From assembly GCA_018902385.1 (NCBI GenBank), contig JABSSW010000009.1:620001-684000 (forward strand): a stretch of 64,000 nt of DNA, in the 5' to 3' direction. The position numbers were made by a program, and so were the translations under genes. The notes below the pieces were generated by a model. That model did no database searches, had not been told where the DNA came from, and was given only the letters and a program-made list of their open reading frames with translations. This DNA is from Physcia stellaris (lineage: Eukaryota > Ascomycota > Lecanoromycetes > Caliciales > Physciaceae). This document shows, one piece after another, positions 21,928 to 33,872 of the stretch (within the stretch, counting starts at the first letter, position 1; each line of letters starts with the position of its first letter).

Positions 21928-23856
21928 ATGTAAGAATCTCGATCCTATCGGGCTCGATGTCGCCAGGGAACACCCCCGTTGAGGAACTTACAGGAAGTAC
22001 ACCGCCTCAACGGCTTTCTTTGAGGCATTATGGGATGTCCGTACATATCCCAGCCTTACTTTTGATCAGAATGGACCGCTGAACGATCTTGTTGTCAGGC
22101 TGGAGTCACCCATTGCTTTGTGAACTTAGGTTCTGATCATCCAAGCATACTCGATGCTATTGCACAGGATAAGAGGGAGCCGAACGGCCGCTTTCCTCGG
22201 ATTATCACCTGTCCCCATGAGGTATTCGACCGAGAGATCACATGATGAGATAGAGCTCTGCTCATCAGCTTATAATAGATGGTGGCGTTGTCCATGGCCG
22301 ATGGTTTCGCAAGACTGACGAATAAGCCGCAAGCCGTCATTGTTCATGTAGATGTTGGGACACAAGCGCTAGGGCCTGCCATTCACAATGCTTCTTGTGG
22401 AAGAGCACCAGTCCTAATATTCGCTGGACTATCGCCATACACCCTCGAGGGAGAGCTTCATGGCTCACGAACAGAATTCATTCACTGGTTACAAGATGTC
22501 CCGGATCAGAAAGCCATAGTCTCGCAATATTGCCGCTATACAGCAGAGATCAAAACTGGAAGGAACATCAAGCAGCTTGTCAACCGAGCGTTACAATTCG
22601 CAACAAGCGACCCGAAAGGTCCCGTTTATCTGACAGGAGCTAGAGAAGTCATGGAAGAAGAGCTTGAGCCGTATCAAATAGTGCAAAATCAGTGGTCTCC
22701 AGTTGTGACAGGCCCTCTACCCCAAGCTGCTGTTTGTGAGATCGCGACATCCCTAGCAGAAGCTAAGTTGCCCATGGTTATTACTGGATTCACGGGGCGA
22801 CATCAAGAATCAGTATCTGACTTGGTGAAATTAGCAGAGCTTGTCAAAGGGCTGAGAGTTTTCGATGCTGGTACGACGGAGATGTCCTTCCCATTCAATC
22901 ATCGTGCCTGTGTCATTCCCACTTGGGGCGCAGGCATGCTGCTTGAACAGGCAGATGTAATCGTTGTCCTTGATTGCGATGTACCGTGGATTCCTACTCA
23001 GAGAAAGCCCCGGGCTGACGCCAAGATCTTTCACATCGATGTTGACCCTCTCAAAGCTCAGATGTCGCTCTTCTATATTGCCGCCATGGCTAGGTATCGA
23101 GCAGACAGCTGCGCTGCGATTGTACAATTGAATAATCAACTCACTTTGGATCAATCACTCAGCGAAAAGCTTGCCGATCCAGTCTACTCGAAGCGCTGGG
23201 ATGAATTAGGCACCCTTCATAGCAAGAATCTAGAGACCAGCGCGGCCAAAGCTGCAGTACCCTCCATCGGTCTTGAGGCGCCTATCAATATCGCATACCT
23301 AAGTGCTCAGATTCGTAAGCATCTTCCAACGGATACCATATATGCAACCGAAGCAGTTACAAACCATGTACGAATGATGGAACAGCTCCAGCCCTCTCTT
23401 CCCGGGACCTCATTCACTAAGGGCGCCGGTGGGCTGGGCTGGGCTTGCGGTGCTGCTCTTGGGATGAAGCTCGCAAAGCCAGACGCTTTTGTCTGCAGCA
23501 TTACAGGAGACGGTTCTTTCATTTTCTCTCATCCCACTGCGGTGTACTGGATCTCTGCTAATTACTCTCTACCTACCTTGACAGTTGTTCTCAACAATGG
23601 CGGATGGGTAGCCCCAAAGGTAAGTGCTAAGCATGTCAACCCCGAAGGTTTAGCACAGAAAGCTACGTCTGAGGAGCTTGGTATTGGATTCGGAGACTTG
23701 CCTCCTGACTATGGCGCCGTAGCGGAAGCAGCAGGGAGGGGAAGAATCTGGAAAGCCAACATAGAAAAGATAGGTGATGTGGAGAAAGTCATCAAACAGG
23801 CTGTCGAATGTGTAAAAGGTGGAACAGGGGCCGTCGTTGATGTGCTCTTGGGTTGA
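21928..23856 (+). CDS. Thiamine-diphosphate-dependent enzyme (acetolactate synthase / benzoylformate decarboxylase type)
   Basis: ThDP-dependent enzyme of 581 residues with the three usual domains. Exons: ..21929 (only AT of the start codon), 21994..22036, 22099..22221 and 22279..23856; introns of 64, 62 and 57 bp. The first intron (GTAAGA...TTACAG) interrupts the ATG, giving MKYTASTAFFEALWD, which matches the family N terminus; the in-frame sequence just upstream of 21994 has a stop and no ATG. The second intron uses a weak GTCCGT donor. CPHE gives the catalytic Glu56 that activates ThDP. GDGSF (466-470) to LNNGGW (Asn495/496) is the Mg-ThDP binding motif. HNASCGRAPVLIFAG and RALQFATSDPKGPVYL are typical of fungal homologues annotated as acetolactate-synthase-like. 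The true substrate is unknown. It is unlikely to be the mitochondrial Ilv2, since no transit peptide is visible. The convergent MFS carrier downstream may handle a related acid; this is inference. Confidence 0.85.
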
Positions 23857-24119
23857 TCTTGAGAAACCTACATTCTACATTCGTCAAGATGCAGAAAATA
23901 CCACAAGGATGCAAGCCATCTCCTAAGTTTCTTAGGCTATCATGTGTTTTTATGTAGTCGTTCTGTAATCCGAGATGAGCTCGCATAAGTCATCTACTGG
24001 GTAAGGTATCTCTTTCCGTCTCCGACATTTGCCCGAATCCATTACAAAAGCTTTTTCCTTTTCTATTCAGACAAGCGTATTGACAGAAAGAGTGTATAGC
24101 CACCCAAAATTATGGAGAT

Positions 24120-25869
24120 CTACAGGGTATATCTGAAACTAGGGTGTTCGTCGCCCAAGTTATCCAATTCGTCCGGCGGCAGCGCGAGGCGATCATCCCT
24201 CTCACCTCGGTCCCTCCGTTTGTTCTCCGCTTTCAAACCGAAATAAAGGATGGTGCAACAAACGCCCGCCAGCACATTGAGCGTGAATCCGACGCCGAAT
24301 CCGGTTGGATACTTGGGCGCTTCCGTGGAGATGAAAACGTTGGAGGATACGAGTGCGGCGCAATTTCCTCCTCCAATTTGGAAAGCAGCACCGATGACAC
24401 GCTTGTACCCAGTCCCGAGATTGTTCATGTTCCAGACCACTAATACCGGCATCATGATATACACACCAGAAGTGATGGCAAAAAGCCCGAAGTAGCGAGC
24501 TCCGACTGGATTAGCTTGCGCCAATTCAATGATCCACCCGATCATGGCAAGGCCAACACCAAGCATCGCGAATCCGAAACGATGGGATACTCGATCGCTG
24601 AAATATGCAACAACAATTGACAGCACGAAGGCAACCATGAAGACGGGTATAGAGTGGACCTGAGCTTGAGAGGAAGTATAGCCGAGCTGTTTAAGAATCG
24701 TGGGCTGGAAGGACACAATCGCCGAAGCCGAATGGTCTGCACCGAAATATGCGAACATACTAAGTAACGGTCAGTCTAGATTCTCCTCATCTTGACCGCA
24801 TTACTAACCCCGCCCAGATCTTCCAGTCGGACAAAGTATTGACAAAAGCTTTTTTGTCAAGGCGATTCATGGTACCGCGACCTCGATCGACCGCAAGGCG
24901 CTTTAGCAGCAGTGCTTTCTCGTCTGGCTTCAAAAATTTACACTCTTCAGGCCACGGGGCGACTAAGAAGAAGGCAGCGACTGCTATCACCACGGTGATC
25001 AAACCCTCAATGATGAAAATCCATCTCCAGCCCTCATAGCTACCAACACCATCCATCTTTGCAAGGAGATATGCAAGAAACTACGACAGATGTTAGCGCC
25101 CATTCCAGTATCTTGCACACAGCGACCTTACCCCACTGAAAGCTCCAGCCAGAATTGCGGCACTGAAGAAGATCGAATATCGGAATTGGAATTCATGGCG
25201 TTTGTAGTAGGATCCAATCAAATAGGCGCAACCTTGACGACAATCAGCAATTGAGGCTCCCTCATTGTCCGGGTCTGATTTCATACCAGGCACGAAGCCC
25301 GACTCAAAGATACCCATCAAAGCGCGACATGTTGCAAGCCCGCCTAGATTCTGCGTGAAACCTTGGCCCATTGTGCAGATACCTGGTTTAAGGCGTCAGC
25401 ATGGTCACTCTAGATGATGGACAAACGCGCACTTACCCCAGGAGAACATCAGTCCACTGAGCCACCATTGGGGCTTGATCTTCTTCAGAGTGATATTCGC
25501 AGGTACTTCGAACAGAACATATGGGATTGTGAAAGAGAACAACGCGACGTTGTAGCCATTGCTTTTTGGATTAATCCCCAGTGATTTTTCCAACCCTTGA
25601 ATCCTCGCATTCGCGACATTCGAACGATCCACGAAAGAGACCAGAAAGAGCAGGAAGAGGACCGGGAGTACGTATAGATCCAGCTTCAGGAGCAGCCTTC
25701 TCTCCGCCGCCTTGTCCGCCAGATCAATCGAGTCATCAGAGACGTATGATCCATCGGCTTTGCCGTGTTCTAGGCTGGATGGACTGTTGGTGCTGGATGT
25801 TTCCGGTGCCTTTTCAGGAAGCATATTGATATCCATGTTCGCTTCGCTTGAAGCTCGATATACGCTCAA
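24120..25869 (-). CDS. MFS transporter, anion:cation symporter (Dal5/allantoate permease-like) family
   Basis: Plasma-membrane major-facilitator carrier of 513 residues with about 12 membrane segments. Five exons: 25869..25437, 25382..25287, 25232..25132, 25080..24809 and 24759..24120; introns of 54, 54, 51 and 49 bp, all GT-AG and frame-restoring. Family features: LDLYVLPVLFLLFLVSFVDRSNVANARI in TM1, IPYVLFEVPAN, GFVPGCAYLIGSYY across the second junction, RYSIFFSAA, EGWRWIFIIEGL and a large loop with WKIWAGMFAYFG. These are hallmarks of the ACS group (allantoate, nicotinate/vitamin, organic-anion symporters). Met12 is an alternative start. It is convergent with the ThDP-enzyme gene (263 bp between stops), a possible functional pair. 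The substrate cannot be read from sequence. Confidence 0.9.
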
Positions 25870-28331
25870 TCAAGAGCTATACAGAAAAAGCCAAAGATCC
25901 AATGGAGGTGAGAGAATTCGAGACCACGGATGATAAAAGGCACGCCGCATGTGCCCTGCATCATCAACGAGAGGACCACGGCAAAGGCACGATGCACGGA
26001 CCTGACTTAGGCAAGGATTCAGGTAGGACTGGTGCAACACTATCGCAATAGCTTCGTCTCGAGATAGTCGCTAGTAGCGCGAACCGCGCTCGAGATTGCT
26101 CTTGCTTGGCCCGTGGTCCTCGGGGCTCCACGCATTACATACAGTACGATTGACAGCCTCGTACATAGCACACTGAATTTTCTTCTCAGCTGCCAACCAT
26201 TGCAGCAATACCAATTACATTTCAAAGGATCAGGTCACATTGAGCTTTGAGAAGTTGGTGCATAGCTGGTGCACGGCCCCCACACTCCATCATGTTCGCC
26301 ATAAGAGGCTAATGCACGCGTTCCAGCTCCCAGTCTGTGGGGAACCAACCATGCACAGAGCGCGAGAACCTCGTGCTGGTGACATGTCGTCACTCCACGC
26401 CTGGACGATGGACGTCAAGCGGGTTTAAAGTCAAAACCGTTCTCATCCCTGGCCAAAATTTGCTCCGACGCAAGTTAAACGTTCAAGCAAGGCGCTTGTG
26501 AAGTGCTCTGCATGTTGCATCCGAGGCTTTCGAGCACCTCAACAATGCTGACAACCTGCAAATAACAATACTCCGCGTCTGATATAATTAATGAGGTATA
26601 AGTAGTTCCACGCGTTCAACTACTGTTTACCACTAGATGCTGCCATTGGTGACTTGTAGAGACACATCTCGGTACCAAGCAAAAGTGGCCAGAACGGATG
26701 ACGGAAAGCTCTGGTATAAATAAGCTCCGAGACAATGATTGCTCGTACCAGTACTACTTATCGGACCCGTCTGCAAGCAGATTGTGAGGGGCTTACCGGA
26801 AAGCGACGAACCCAACCCCCCATGAAAGCCGAAATGTGATGGACACACGGTTGGCCGAGTTGGGGAGACATTGATCCCAAAGCCACTTTCGTGTGCATAC
26901 CATCGTTTATAGCGCAAGGCCGGGCAACCTTGATCTCATCAAAGATCATCGCATTCTTAAATCTCACTTTTGTCCGAGGTGAATGAAGGTGGAAAAATAC
27001 AGCTTGGCGTGCAACGATAAACCTCTGGAGTCTTGATAGCGACATCAAGCAGGAGCGGGTCCATCTCCCGTCGTTCTTGGTGTGACGGCGTGTCGCGAAT
27101 AATGGCGTCGTTATCGGTTGATTAACCTGGCAAATGGGAAGCTTGTAGGGTTTCCGGGAGCACGCCGAGGCCGAGACCGTCTCTTCCTTCTTTGGAGCAC
27201 CTTCGATAGCTAACATAACCAATCATGCTCAATTGTTGTCGCGAAATTTGGGACTGCTACCAGCCAAGCGACGATAGCGTCGAGCCGCCGCAAATCTGCA
27301 TCCTTGGCTTGGTGCATCCTCCCGAGATCACTACTACTACTACTGATCCAGTCTCTTGCGCACGTAGCGGAGATTTTGGGTGGGGTCTCGTAGAATTGAT
27401 GCTTCAATCTGAAGAGTCAGCCTGGATTCAACCCTTGATCATACTGCTTGAGATGTCTGGCCAACATAACCACGGACCTTTTTGAGGGAAGCATGATACT
27501 AGGTACTCAAAGTGAGAAATCCTACGAATTGGAAGGATTTCCTTTGTCAAATGATGTCTCAATTGATTGGTCAAATCTGATATTCGCCTCCAACAAGCAG
27601 GGGTACTCTATCAGACCGTCCGAGACCGTAGCTGTTTAGGGTCTTAGGCCTTGCGCTCATACGGGTCTACGCGGATGCTCCTTTGGTACTCTGCTAGGAA
27701 CTACGGAAGTACGGATGTCAAAATAATTGGCACAAATGAAAAATCTTTGAGCGCGCTTTTCCTCTTGCACTTAAGCAATCACACCAGGAGCGCGGATGCC
27801 ATGTGCCGCCCCTGTCTCAGCCATACTGTTGGTCGAGAGCATCGAGATTGTCGACTTTTACAACCACTTTGACTCGGGTGGGGAACCATCGTGGGAGACC
27901 AGCAATCCTCACAGACTTTCGAGCTGCACTAGCAACACCCACACAACCGCTTGTGGAGATTTTGCTGTCAGTATGAGGTACTCGTAGTAGTCGTCTTTCT
28001 CTTCTTGTCGTCGTGCCAAGCGTGCCTATTTTCCCGACACTGTGGCTGGTTTCTCATGATCACACACATCATGCATGATGATCTGCTAGACTCTCAAATC
28101 GTCTGTCACATTGCATCTCTCCCACAGTTCTCTTGATTACATCCTAGACACTGCAGGCCGTATATCGAGCCAAGGGGCCACCTCCTAGGTCCTCATTATC
28201 CCATTTATTGGGTGTAGCACCTGGGGCGTTGATGTTGCCTTTACAGCTTTACTTTTGATGGGGACAAAGACCCGCTTGTTAGGTCCTTGTATGCTGGTCC
28301 GTTTAAGCAATTGTCTTGTTTGGAGTCCATC
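25870..28331. other. 2.5 kb gene-free region
   Basis: No coding sequence recognised in either strand. A short CTA trinucleotide microsatellite occurs at 27329-27344. The stretch includes the upstream region of the MFS gene on the left and the leader of the membrane-protein gene on the right. Confidence 0.5.
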
Positions 28332-29761
28332 ATGGATATTCTACGACGAGATGGCGGAATTCCAAACCAAGGTCCCAAAGTAGAAACAGTCTCTCTTATA
28401 CTGGCATCTTTCAGTGTCCTCGCCGTCAGCGCCCGTCTCTACCGAAGGCTTGGTATGTCAGGAAGTAGCTTCAGTTGGGATGACGCTGCTATCAGTCTTG
28501 CTCTGGTATGGATTTCAGATCACGATCACGAACTGTCGAGCGAGTTCTAACATCTGGCCATCAAAACAGATTCTCACCATTGGGCATACAATCGTCGACG
28601 TAATTTGTACGATCTAGAAAGTGAAGATGTCCACATATAACTTAACTGACAAGACTTGTAGCGGTTGAATTGTTTGGTTTTGGGAAGCATGAAGTCGACC
28701 TTCCCCCGTCAATAGCGCACTCGCGTAAAGCGGACCTCGTAAGTTCTTTGGATAGAGATACAAGTACCGCCAGTGCTTTAGTCTAATGAAACATATAGCT
28801 GTTCTGGGTTGCCCAACTCTTCTACAAATCTTGCATTCTCTGTACGAAGGAATCGATTTGCTTTTTGTATCTTCGCCTTTTCAGTGTCGGCCATCGTCAC
28901 TTTCGCCAGACGGTCATAGCGGCCATGGCCTTCATCGCGTTGTACTACGTCATCGCTATCATCCTCACCATATTTGAGTGCACTCCTGTCAAGAAGTCGT
29001 GGGAAAAGCAGACGAAAGGCACCTGTATCAATCTGCAGTCCTTCTTCTTTGCCAACGCCGCCTTCAACGTCATCACCGATCTCCTGGTCATGGCACTTCC
29101 AGTCCCCGTTATTGCGAAATTGCAAATTACACGCAAACAGCGGATCGGATTAGCTCTAATTTTCTTCGTTGGGAGCTTTGCTACCGCCACATCTATAGTA
29201 CGAATGACTACATTGAAGACAGGGGGTAAGAACACAGACGTGAGCTGGACGACCTCTGGAAGTACAATGTGGAGCTCCATCGAGATGAACGTCTCTATTG
29301 TTTGTGCCTGCCTCCCGATCTTGCGTGTGCCCCTTCAGGCCATCTTTCCTCGCTTGTTCGGCCGACGCACGACAGCTTCGTCACGCAATGCTGCTGAGAA
29401 TACGCCTGGTTCTGGCGGAGGCGGTTGGAGCCGGATCACGACGAGCGGTGTGGTAAGGTCGAAAATAGACGACAAGGATGTTGATGGGCTCGAAATGGGC
29501 GCTGTGGGGGGCAAGGGGATGGTTTTTGGGAAGACTATGACCTCGGGTGGAGAGAGCGGTAGCGAAGATGAAAGATATATTTTAGGTGATGAGGAGAGCA
29601 CCGTGGGCGTTGGGGTCGCGGTAGCAAAAGGGGAGCCAGAGCGATCCGATGGGAACAGAAATATGGAACAGGAGTTCGACAGGCATCTGGACCCCGCGAA
29701 TAGAGGACCAGGCGGGATTGTTAAGACTACGGACGTGAGAGTGGACTATGACAGACCATGA
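28332..29761 (+). CDS. Fungal integral membrane protein with rhodopsin-like (PTH11-like) seven-helix domain
   Basis: Four exons: 28332..28505, 28570..28606, 28662..28738 and 28799..29761 (416 residues); introns of 64, 55 and 60 bp with good donors and a CTTAACTGAC branch site in the second. The joined protein begins with a short tail, then TM helices around SLILASFSVLAV, LTIGHTIVDVI, KADLLFWVAQLFYKSCI, FLYLRLF, YYVIAIILTIFECTPV, FNVITDLLVMALPVPVI and IGLALIFFVGSFATATSIVR. The motifs DLLVMALPVP and SIEMNVSIVCACLPILR are typical of the fungal rhodopsin-like domain family that includes PTH11-like receptors. No N-terminal CFEM domain is seen. The cytoplasmic tail of about 130 residues is Gly/Glu/Asp-rich and disordered. 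Ligand and role are unknown. Confidence 0.85.
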
Positions 29762-30499
29762 GAGAATCGGAAAAGAAGAGGTCGTGCTTGGACGGCCATG
29801 AAAGCTCATGTAAGATATTACGATAGGTAGGTCTATCGCTGACCTTCTATGATGACCGACGGGACTGGATTATTGTGTAAATAATGTACACGTCGAAATG
29901 CTTAATGTAAGAGTTCATATAGATAGAACGATCTAATAGCCATTAGAGATATTTTTGAGAAGATACCTCTTTTCGTAGCGGACTGGCTGATATGAATCGA
30001 GATGGACAATTGACTTTCGAGAATCCACAATTGAATATCTCACTTCTCATGAGCACAGCTGTGTATTCGTAGCATGAGCAACAACGGCGGCAGTAAAATC
30101 TCCATCAAGATTTGCAGTACGTAATACTATGAGACTGAGAAGTCAGGTCCAAGACAAAAACAAAGGCGAGCAAACATTTCCGAAATGTGGCGAAAAACGG
30201 AAGTTGATCCGGAAAAACAATCCTCAACCCTAAGCCTAGATAATGAGTCATCCCTTTGAGGGTCTGCGGTGTGAAGGCTCGATAGCCATTTCTTTCGCAG
30301 GGTATATTGAACAAATCATCCTGCTGAATATTGACTGAAGTAGCCGGGCTGACTTCAATGTGTAGTCCTTCACCACACTGCTCGTTTCCTTGTTCACAAC
30401 TATTACACAATAGAAATCGAGGAAAAGCTTATCATTATCACATTTGAGAACCCCCATATATCTTTATTCGTCCTCTGTTGGCCTGGTGTGTGGCACACG
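29762..30499. other. Intergenic region, nothing recognised
   Basis: About 740 bp between two genes on the same strand. No further coding sequence or RNA gene seen. Confidence 0.5.
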
Positions 30500-32137
30500 A
30501 TGTCGGATGACGGAAACGTTGAGCTCGAAAGATTTCGAGAGCAATGGAAGGAAGAGGTCACAGCTCGATCAAAAGGACCATTGACGAACAAGGCCGGTCA
30601 ATCTATTCAACCAGCTGGTCCACTCAATAATAAGACCAACACCGCGGACATTACGGCAGCGAAGAAGCATCCACAGTATACCAGATCAGTAGAGAGAAAG
30701 CGAGGAAAGGAAGAGCAAGAGGATGCCCCCTCAGATGCTGGCGAAGCACAGAACTATCATGACCTAGTAGACGAGGACGAGGCTCGACGGTTAGGTGCTG
30801 AAGGAGAGGGTATGCATCCAAGCATTGCGGCCTCCAAGCTCCCAAGCACAGCCTTAGACCACTATGAGAAGGCTGTTGAGAGAGAAGAGCAAGGAAACCT
30901 TGGCGACAGTGTCAGTCTTTATCGCAAAGCCTATCGACTTGACGCTGGGGTGGATAAGATATACCGGAATAAATACTTTCCCCCTTCATCCACCAAGTCG
31001 AAATCTACCCATATAAACCCCTCAAATGCGCCCGTTACAGTTCCTAATACCGCCCACCACTCCCTAGACGGGCCCCCCGTTCCTGCCCCAACTGTCTCGG
31101 AGCTTATCGCCTCCTTTGCTGATCTCTCCATCCCTCCTGCTCCTCCACCAACAGACCAATCACCTCCACCGCCGTGTCCTATCTCAAGTATCCCTACCGA
31201 GATTCTCATAGATATCTTGGACTTTACCGCGACGCTCGACGTTGCCGCGTTCGTGCGCCTTTCTCTAGTCTGCAAACACTTTGCTCATCTTGTCGCAACC
31301 GAAGACCGGATTTGGAAACGAGTATGTTTGAGCTTACAGAATGGGTTTGCAGGCATGCACTACGACTGGAATTGTTCAGTTGCTGGGGAGCCTCTACCTA
31401 CTTTCCTTGACTTATCAGAAGCGGACCCGCTACCCTCTACGTCGTTTAATGACCCTGCACCAGTCCTTTCCACCTCGGATGTAGACCCACCCCCTTCTCT
31501 TCTTCCGAGTATCTCGCCTTTTGAGACGCTCACACCTAGCTATCCTAATTACCGTACCATGTTCCGCTCCCGTCCCCGAATCCGATTCAATGGTTGCTAC
31601 ATCAGCACCGTCAATTATATTCGGCCTGGCGCATCCTCTTCCTCGCAGATATCATGGAACACTCCTGTCCATATTGTTACGTACTACCGCTACCTGCGAT
31701 TCTTCCGGGACGGATCTTGCGTATCTTTACTGACGACCAGCGAGCCCGTAGAAGTTGTACATCATCTTACGAAAGCGAACCTTCCCGCGACAGTTCAGCA
31801 CGGAAAGACCAATATCAGCTTATTGCCTCCTATGTCGATTATGCAGCACGCCCTTCGCGGACGCTGGGAACTTCAATCACCTTTATCCGCAACCAAGGAT
31901 GAGCCAGAGGGAACTGTCAGTATTGAGACGCTAGGAATCGACCCAGATAAATACACCTATATCATGTCCCTTGCCTTACGATCGTCAGGGAGAAAAGAAG
32001 GAACGAAAAACAACAAATTGGTTTGGAGAGGGTTTTGGAGTTATAACAAATTGACCGACGACTGGGCGGAGTTTGGATTGAAGAATGACAAGCCATTCTT
32101 TTGGTCTAGAGTTAGCAGTTATGGTATGGGCGAGTAA
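30500..32137 (+). CDS. Hrt3/FBXO9-type F-box protein (SCF substrate adaptor)
   Basis: A 545-residue single-exon protein. The N terminus SDDGNVELERFREQWKEEV and the TPR/MIT-like pair ALDHYEKAVEREEQGNLGDSVSLYRKAYRLD with VDKIYRNKYF match fungal Hrt3/Pof7 and animal FBXO9. A Pro-rich linker follows. The F-box is at about 230-275 (IPTEILIDILDFTATLDVAAFVRLSLVCKHFAHL), then the family C-terminal core: YRTMFRSRPRIRFNGCYISTVNY, WNTPVHIVTYYRYLRFFRDGSCVSLLTT and LRGRWEL. Such proteins tether substrates to Skp1-cullin E3 ligases. An in-frame ATG at 30488 is rejected because homologues start close to the ERFRxQWKEEV segment. Confidence 0.92.
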   Translation: MSDDGNVELERFREQWKEEVTARSKGPLTNKAGQSIQPAGPLNNKTNTADITAAKKHPQYTRSVERKRGKEEQEDAPSDAGEAQNYHDLVDEDEARRLGAEGEGMHPSIAASKLPSTALDHYEKAVEREEQGNLGDSVSLYRKAYRLDAGVDKIYRNKYFPPSSTKSKSTHINPSNAPVTVPNTAHHSLDGPPVPAPTVSELIASFADLSIPPAPPPTDQSPPPPCPISSIPTEILIDILDFTATLDVAAFVRLSLVCKHFAHLVATEDRIWKRVCLSLQNGFAGMHYDWNCSVAGEPLPTFLDLSEADPLPSTSFNDPAPVLSTSDVDPPPSLLPSISPFETLTPSYPNYRTMFRSRPRIRFNGCYISTVNYIRPGASSSSQISWNTPVHIVTYYRYLRFFRDGSCVSLLTTSEPVEVVHHLTKANLPATVQHGKTNISLLPPMSIMQHALRGRWELQSPLSATKDEPEGTVSIETLGIDPDKYTYIMSLALRSSGRKEGTKNNKLVWRGFWSYNKLTDDWAEFGLKNDKPFFWSRVSSYGMGE

Positions 32138-32739
32138 ACTCTAGAAAGATGGAACAGTTAAGCATCATCGGCGCTCGGGGCTGTGCTCAGTGCGAGAGTA
32201 AAATCAGGCGAAACATTAAACCTTTCTCAGAGATCTTACTTTGGCATCTTGTTGTCACTGAACATGTCCGGCAACAAGCAGCTTTGACTCATCCAGTACA
32301 GTCCTTTACCTTGAAGATGATGATAGTTTATTCGACTGAACATTGGCGGTCTCAAAGTTCATACTGGAGTAACTACAGCCGGGTAAGATGCATCACAAAA
32401 TGGTACGGACCGCCAAGATCAGAGGAAATGCGAATGTGCTCATCTGCATTTCAGCCGAATTTATTGTTGCTGCCTTTTGTTTTCAACTTCTGTTATTCCA
32501 ATCAACGGATCTGCCGTTTCCATCAACGAGATAGGTCGATCCTCCCGCCTGATTCCAGGTACAGAACCCATATTAAGCCACTGTCAGCACATGGGAGGAA
32601 AACCAATGACAGATACTCATGTATCGTACCAAATGTCTATATTGCCAGTTTCCATCATTGAAACATCGCTTTCGAAGAGCAACTCGAGCCCAGCAAGAAA
32701 CTTACAAACCCTTTCCCAGGAGCTAAGACGCTTTTCATC
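32138..32739. other. Intergenic region, nothing recognised
   Basis: Short open frames only, with no domain recognised. Follows the Hrt3-type gene stop. Confidence 0.45.
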
Positions 32740-33143
32740 CTAATTCTCATAACCAAAACTACGTCTTAGACCACGCCGGTAACAATACTCCTTGAATACC
32801 GGGGCTTCCATCTCCTATGTGCCTTGATAGATGTGTAAGTTAGGGTACCAGATCGCTTCGAAGTTGAACAAGATTTGAGTGGCTTCAGCCCTGTCTTCTT
32901 GCCTTTCGGAATTCAGGTGCACAACTTCACATCGTAGCTAGTTGATTTGGCAAGGCGATTGTGGATGGTACAATAGTGCCATAGACTCTATCCTATATAT
33001 GGACTACTCTGTAGGCTTGGACCCGCTAAGGAAGACTTCAATGAAGATTGACTCGATGTTGGCAATAGGACGATCGAAAAGATGACTTGCTCCGCGGTCG
33101 ACCAGCCATGATCCATCTGCGGAGAGGCGACGCTTCTGATATA
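32740..33143 (-). pseudogene. Possible decayed protein-coding gene
   Basis: Two stretches of protein-like sequence share the minus strand. Upper stretch (about 33143-33010): YQKRRLSADGSWLVDRG followed by HLFDRPIANIESIFIEVFLSG, then a stop after KPTE. Lower stretch (about 32930-32740): VVHLNSERQEDRAEATQILF, EAIWYPNLHIYQGT, a TAG stop, then EMEAPVFKEYCYRRGLRRS and a terminal stop. The composition and the continuation past the TAG look like a former gene with a CAG-to-TAG change. I cannot name the family and found no intron arrangement that gives an open frame. It could also be a chance open stretch. Confidence 0.3.
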
Positions 33144-33872
33144 GTATCGCTCATAGGCTGTTCCGACGAGGCTTCATCAGATGTCGCTGCCGTCTAGATC
33201 TTAAAATAGCAGTTCCTGTATGTCGATGGCACAAGCGAGGACTACCACTGACCCGAGTGCTACGTAAATGTATTGGACGACCGTCACATGTCTAATACTA
33301 CTGCTGAGCACATGTGGAGGGGAATAGGCAAATTACCATGTGTCCTTAGCCATTCTTACCTGCAAGCGCGAGAAATGCTACTGGCTTTTGAGGTTGTGGA
33401 CTCGATGCAATGGAACGCTACTTGCCATTGATGGTAGAGTAACTCAGGTTGCATCGGCTACTCAGCCAATCACCCAGGCGCCGCGTCTAGTCTTTTGACC
33501 CGATTCGGCAGCCGCAACCCGACCGTTTCCGTTGCTGCCGGCTTCTTTTCGTGCATTGCCTCTCCGAGTGAGTCTTTGACTTGTTCAATCTTTCGACCTA
33601 TTGGCTGCAATATCGGTTTTGGACTGTTCGTTTCTTTGCCGCGTGACCTTCAGATGTAAGCAAGAGGAACTAAATGAGACTTGGAGGAGCCGTTCCTGGA
33701 GGCTCGTATTCTGTACTTAATAAATAAGGGGCCGTGTCTTGACTTTCCATCAAGACATTACCCTCAACAAAGAGAAAACTTTACTCAACCCCCAAAGCTT
33801 ACCATCTTCTCTATTTTTTCATTGTGCTCGACCCAATACTACCCCCAACTACTGCTTACATCCTGTGCAGCG
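33144..33872. other. Upstream region of the alternative oxidase gene
   Basis: About 730 bp with no gene recognised. The last 120 bp are C- and A-rich with pyrimidine tracts, as in fungal promoters and leaders. An AGGGG stress-element-like word lies near 33727, shown only as a possibility. Confidence 0.4.

Noticed and set aside
22279-22281. ATG at 22279 as start of the ThDP enzyme
   Set aside because: It would remove the first 56 residues including the catalytic Glu, which upstream exons supply.
27765-27912. 5S rRNA-like words (ACTTAAGC, GGGAGACCAGCAATCC)
   Set aside because: Only scattered short matches; spacing and the stem complementarity of 5S rRNA are absent.
32149-32661. 170-codon frame right after the Hrt3-type gene
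   Set aside because: Composition and lack of any motif suggest a chance frame in the 3' flank.
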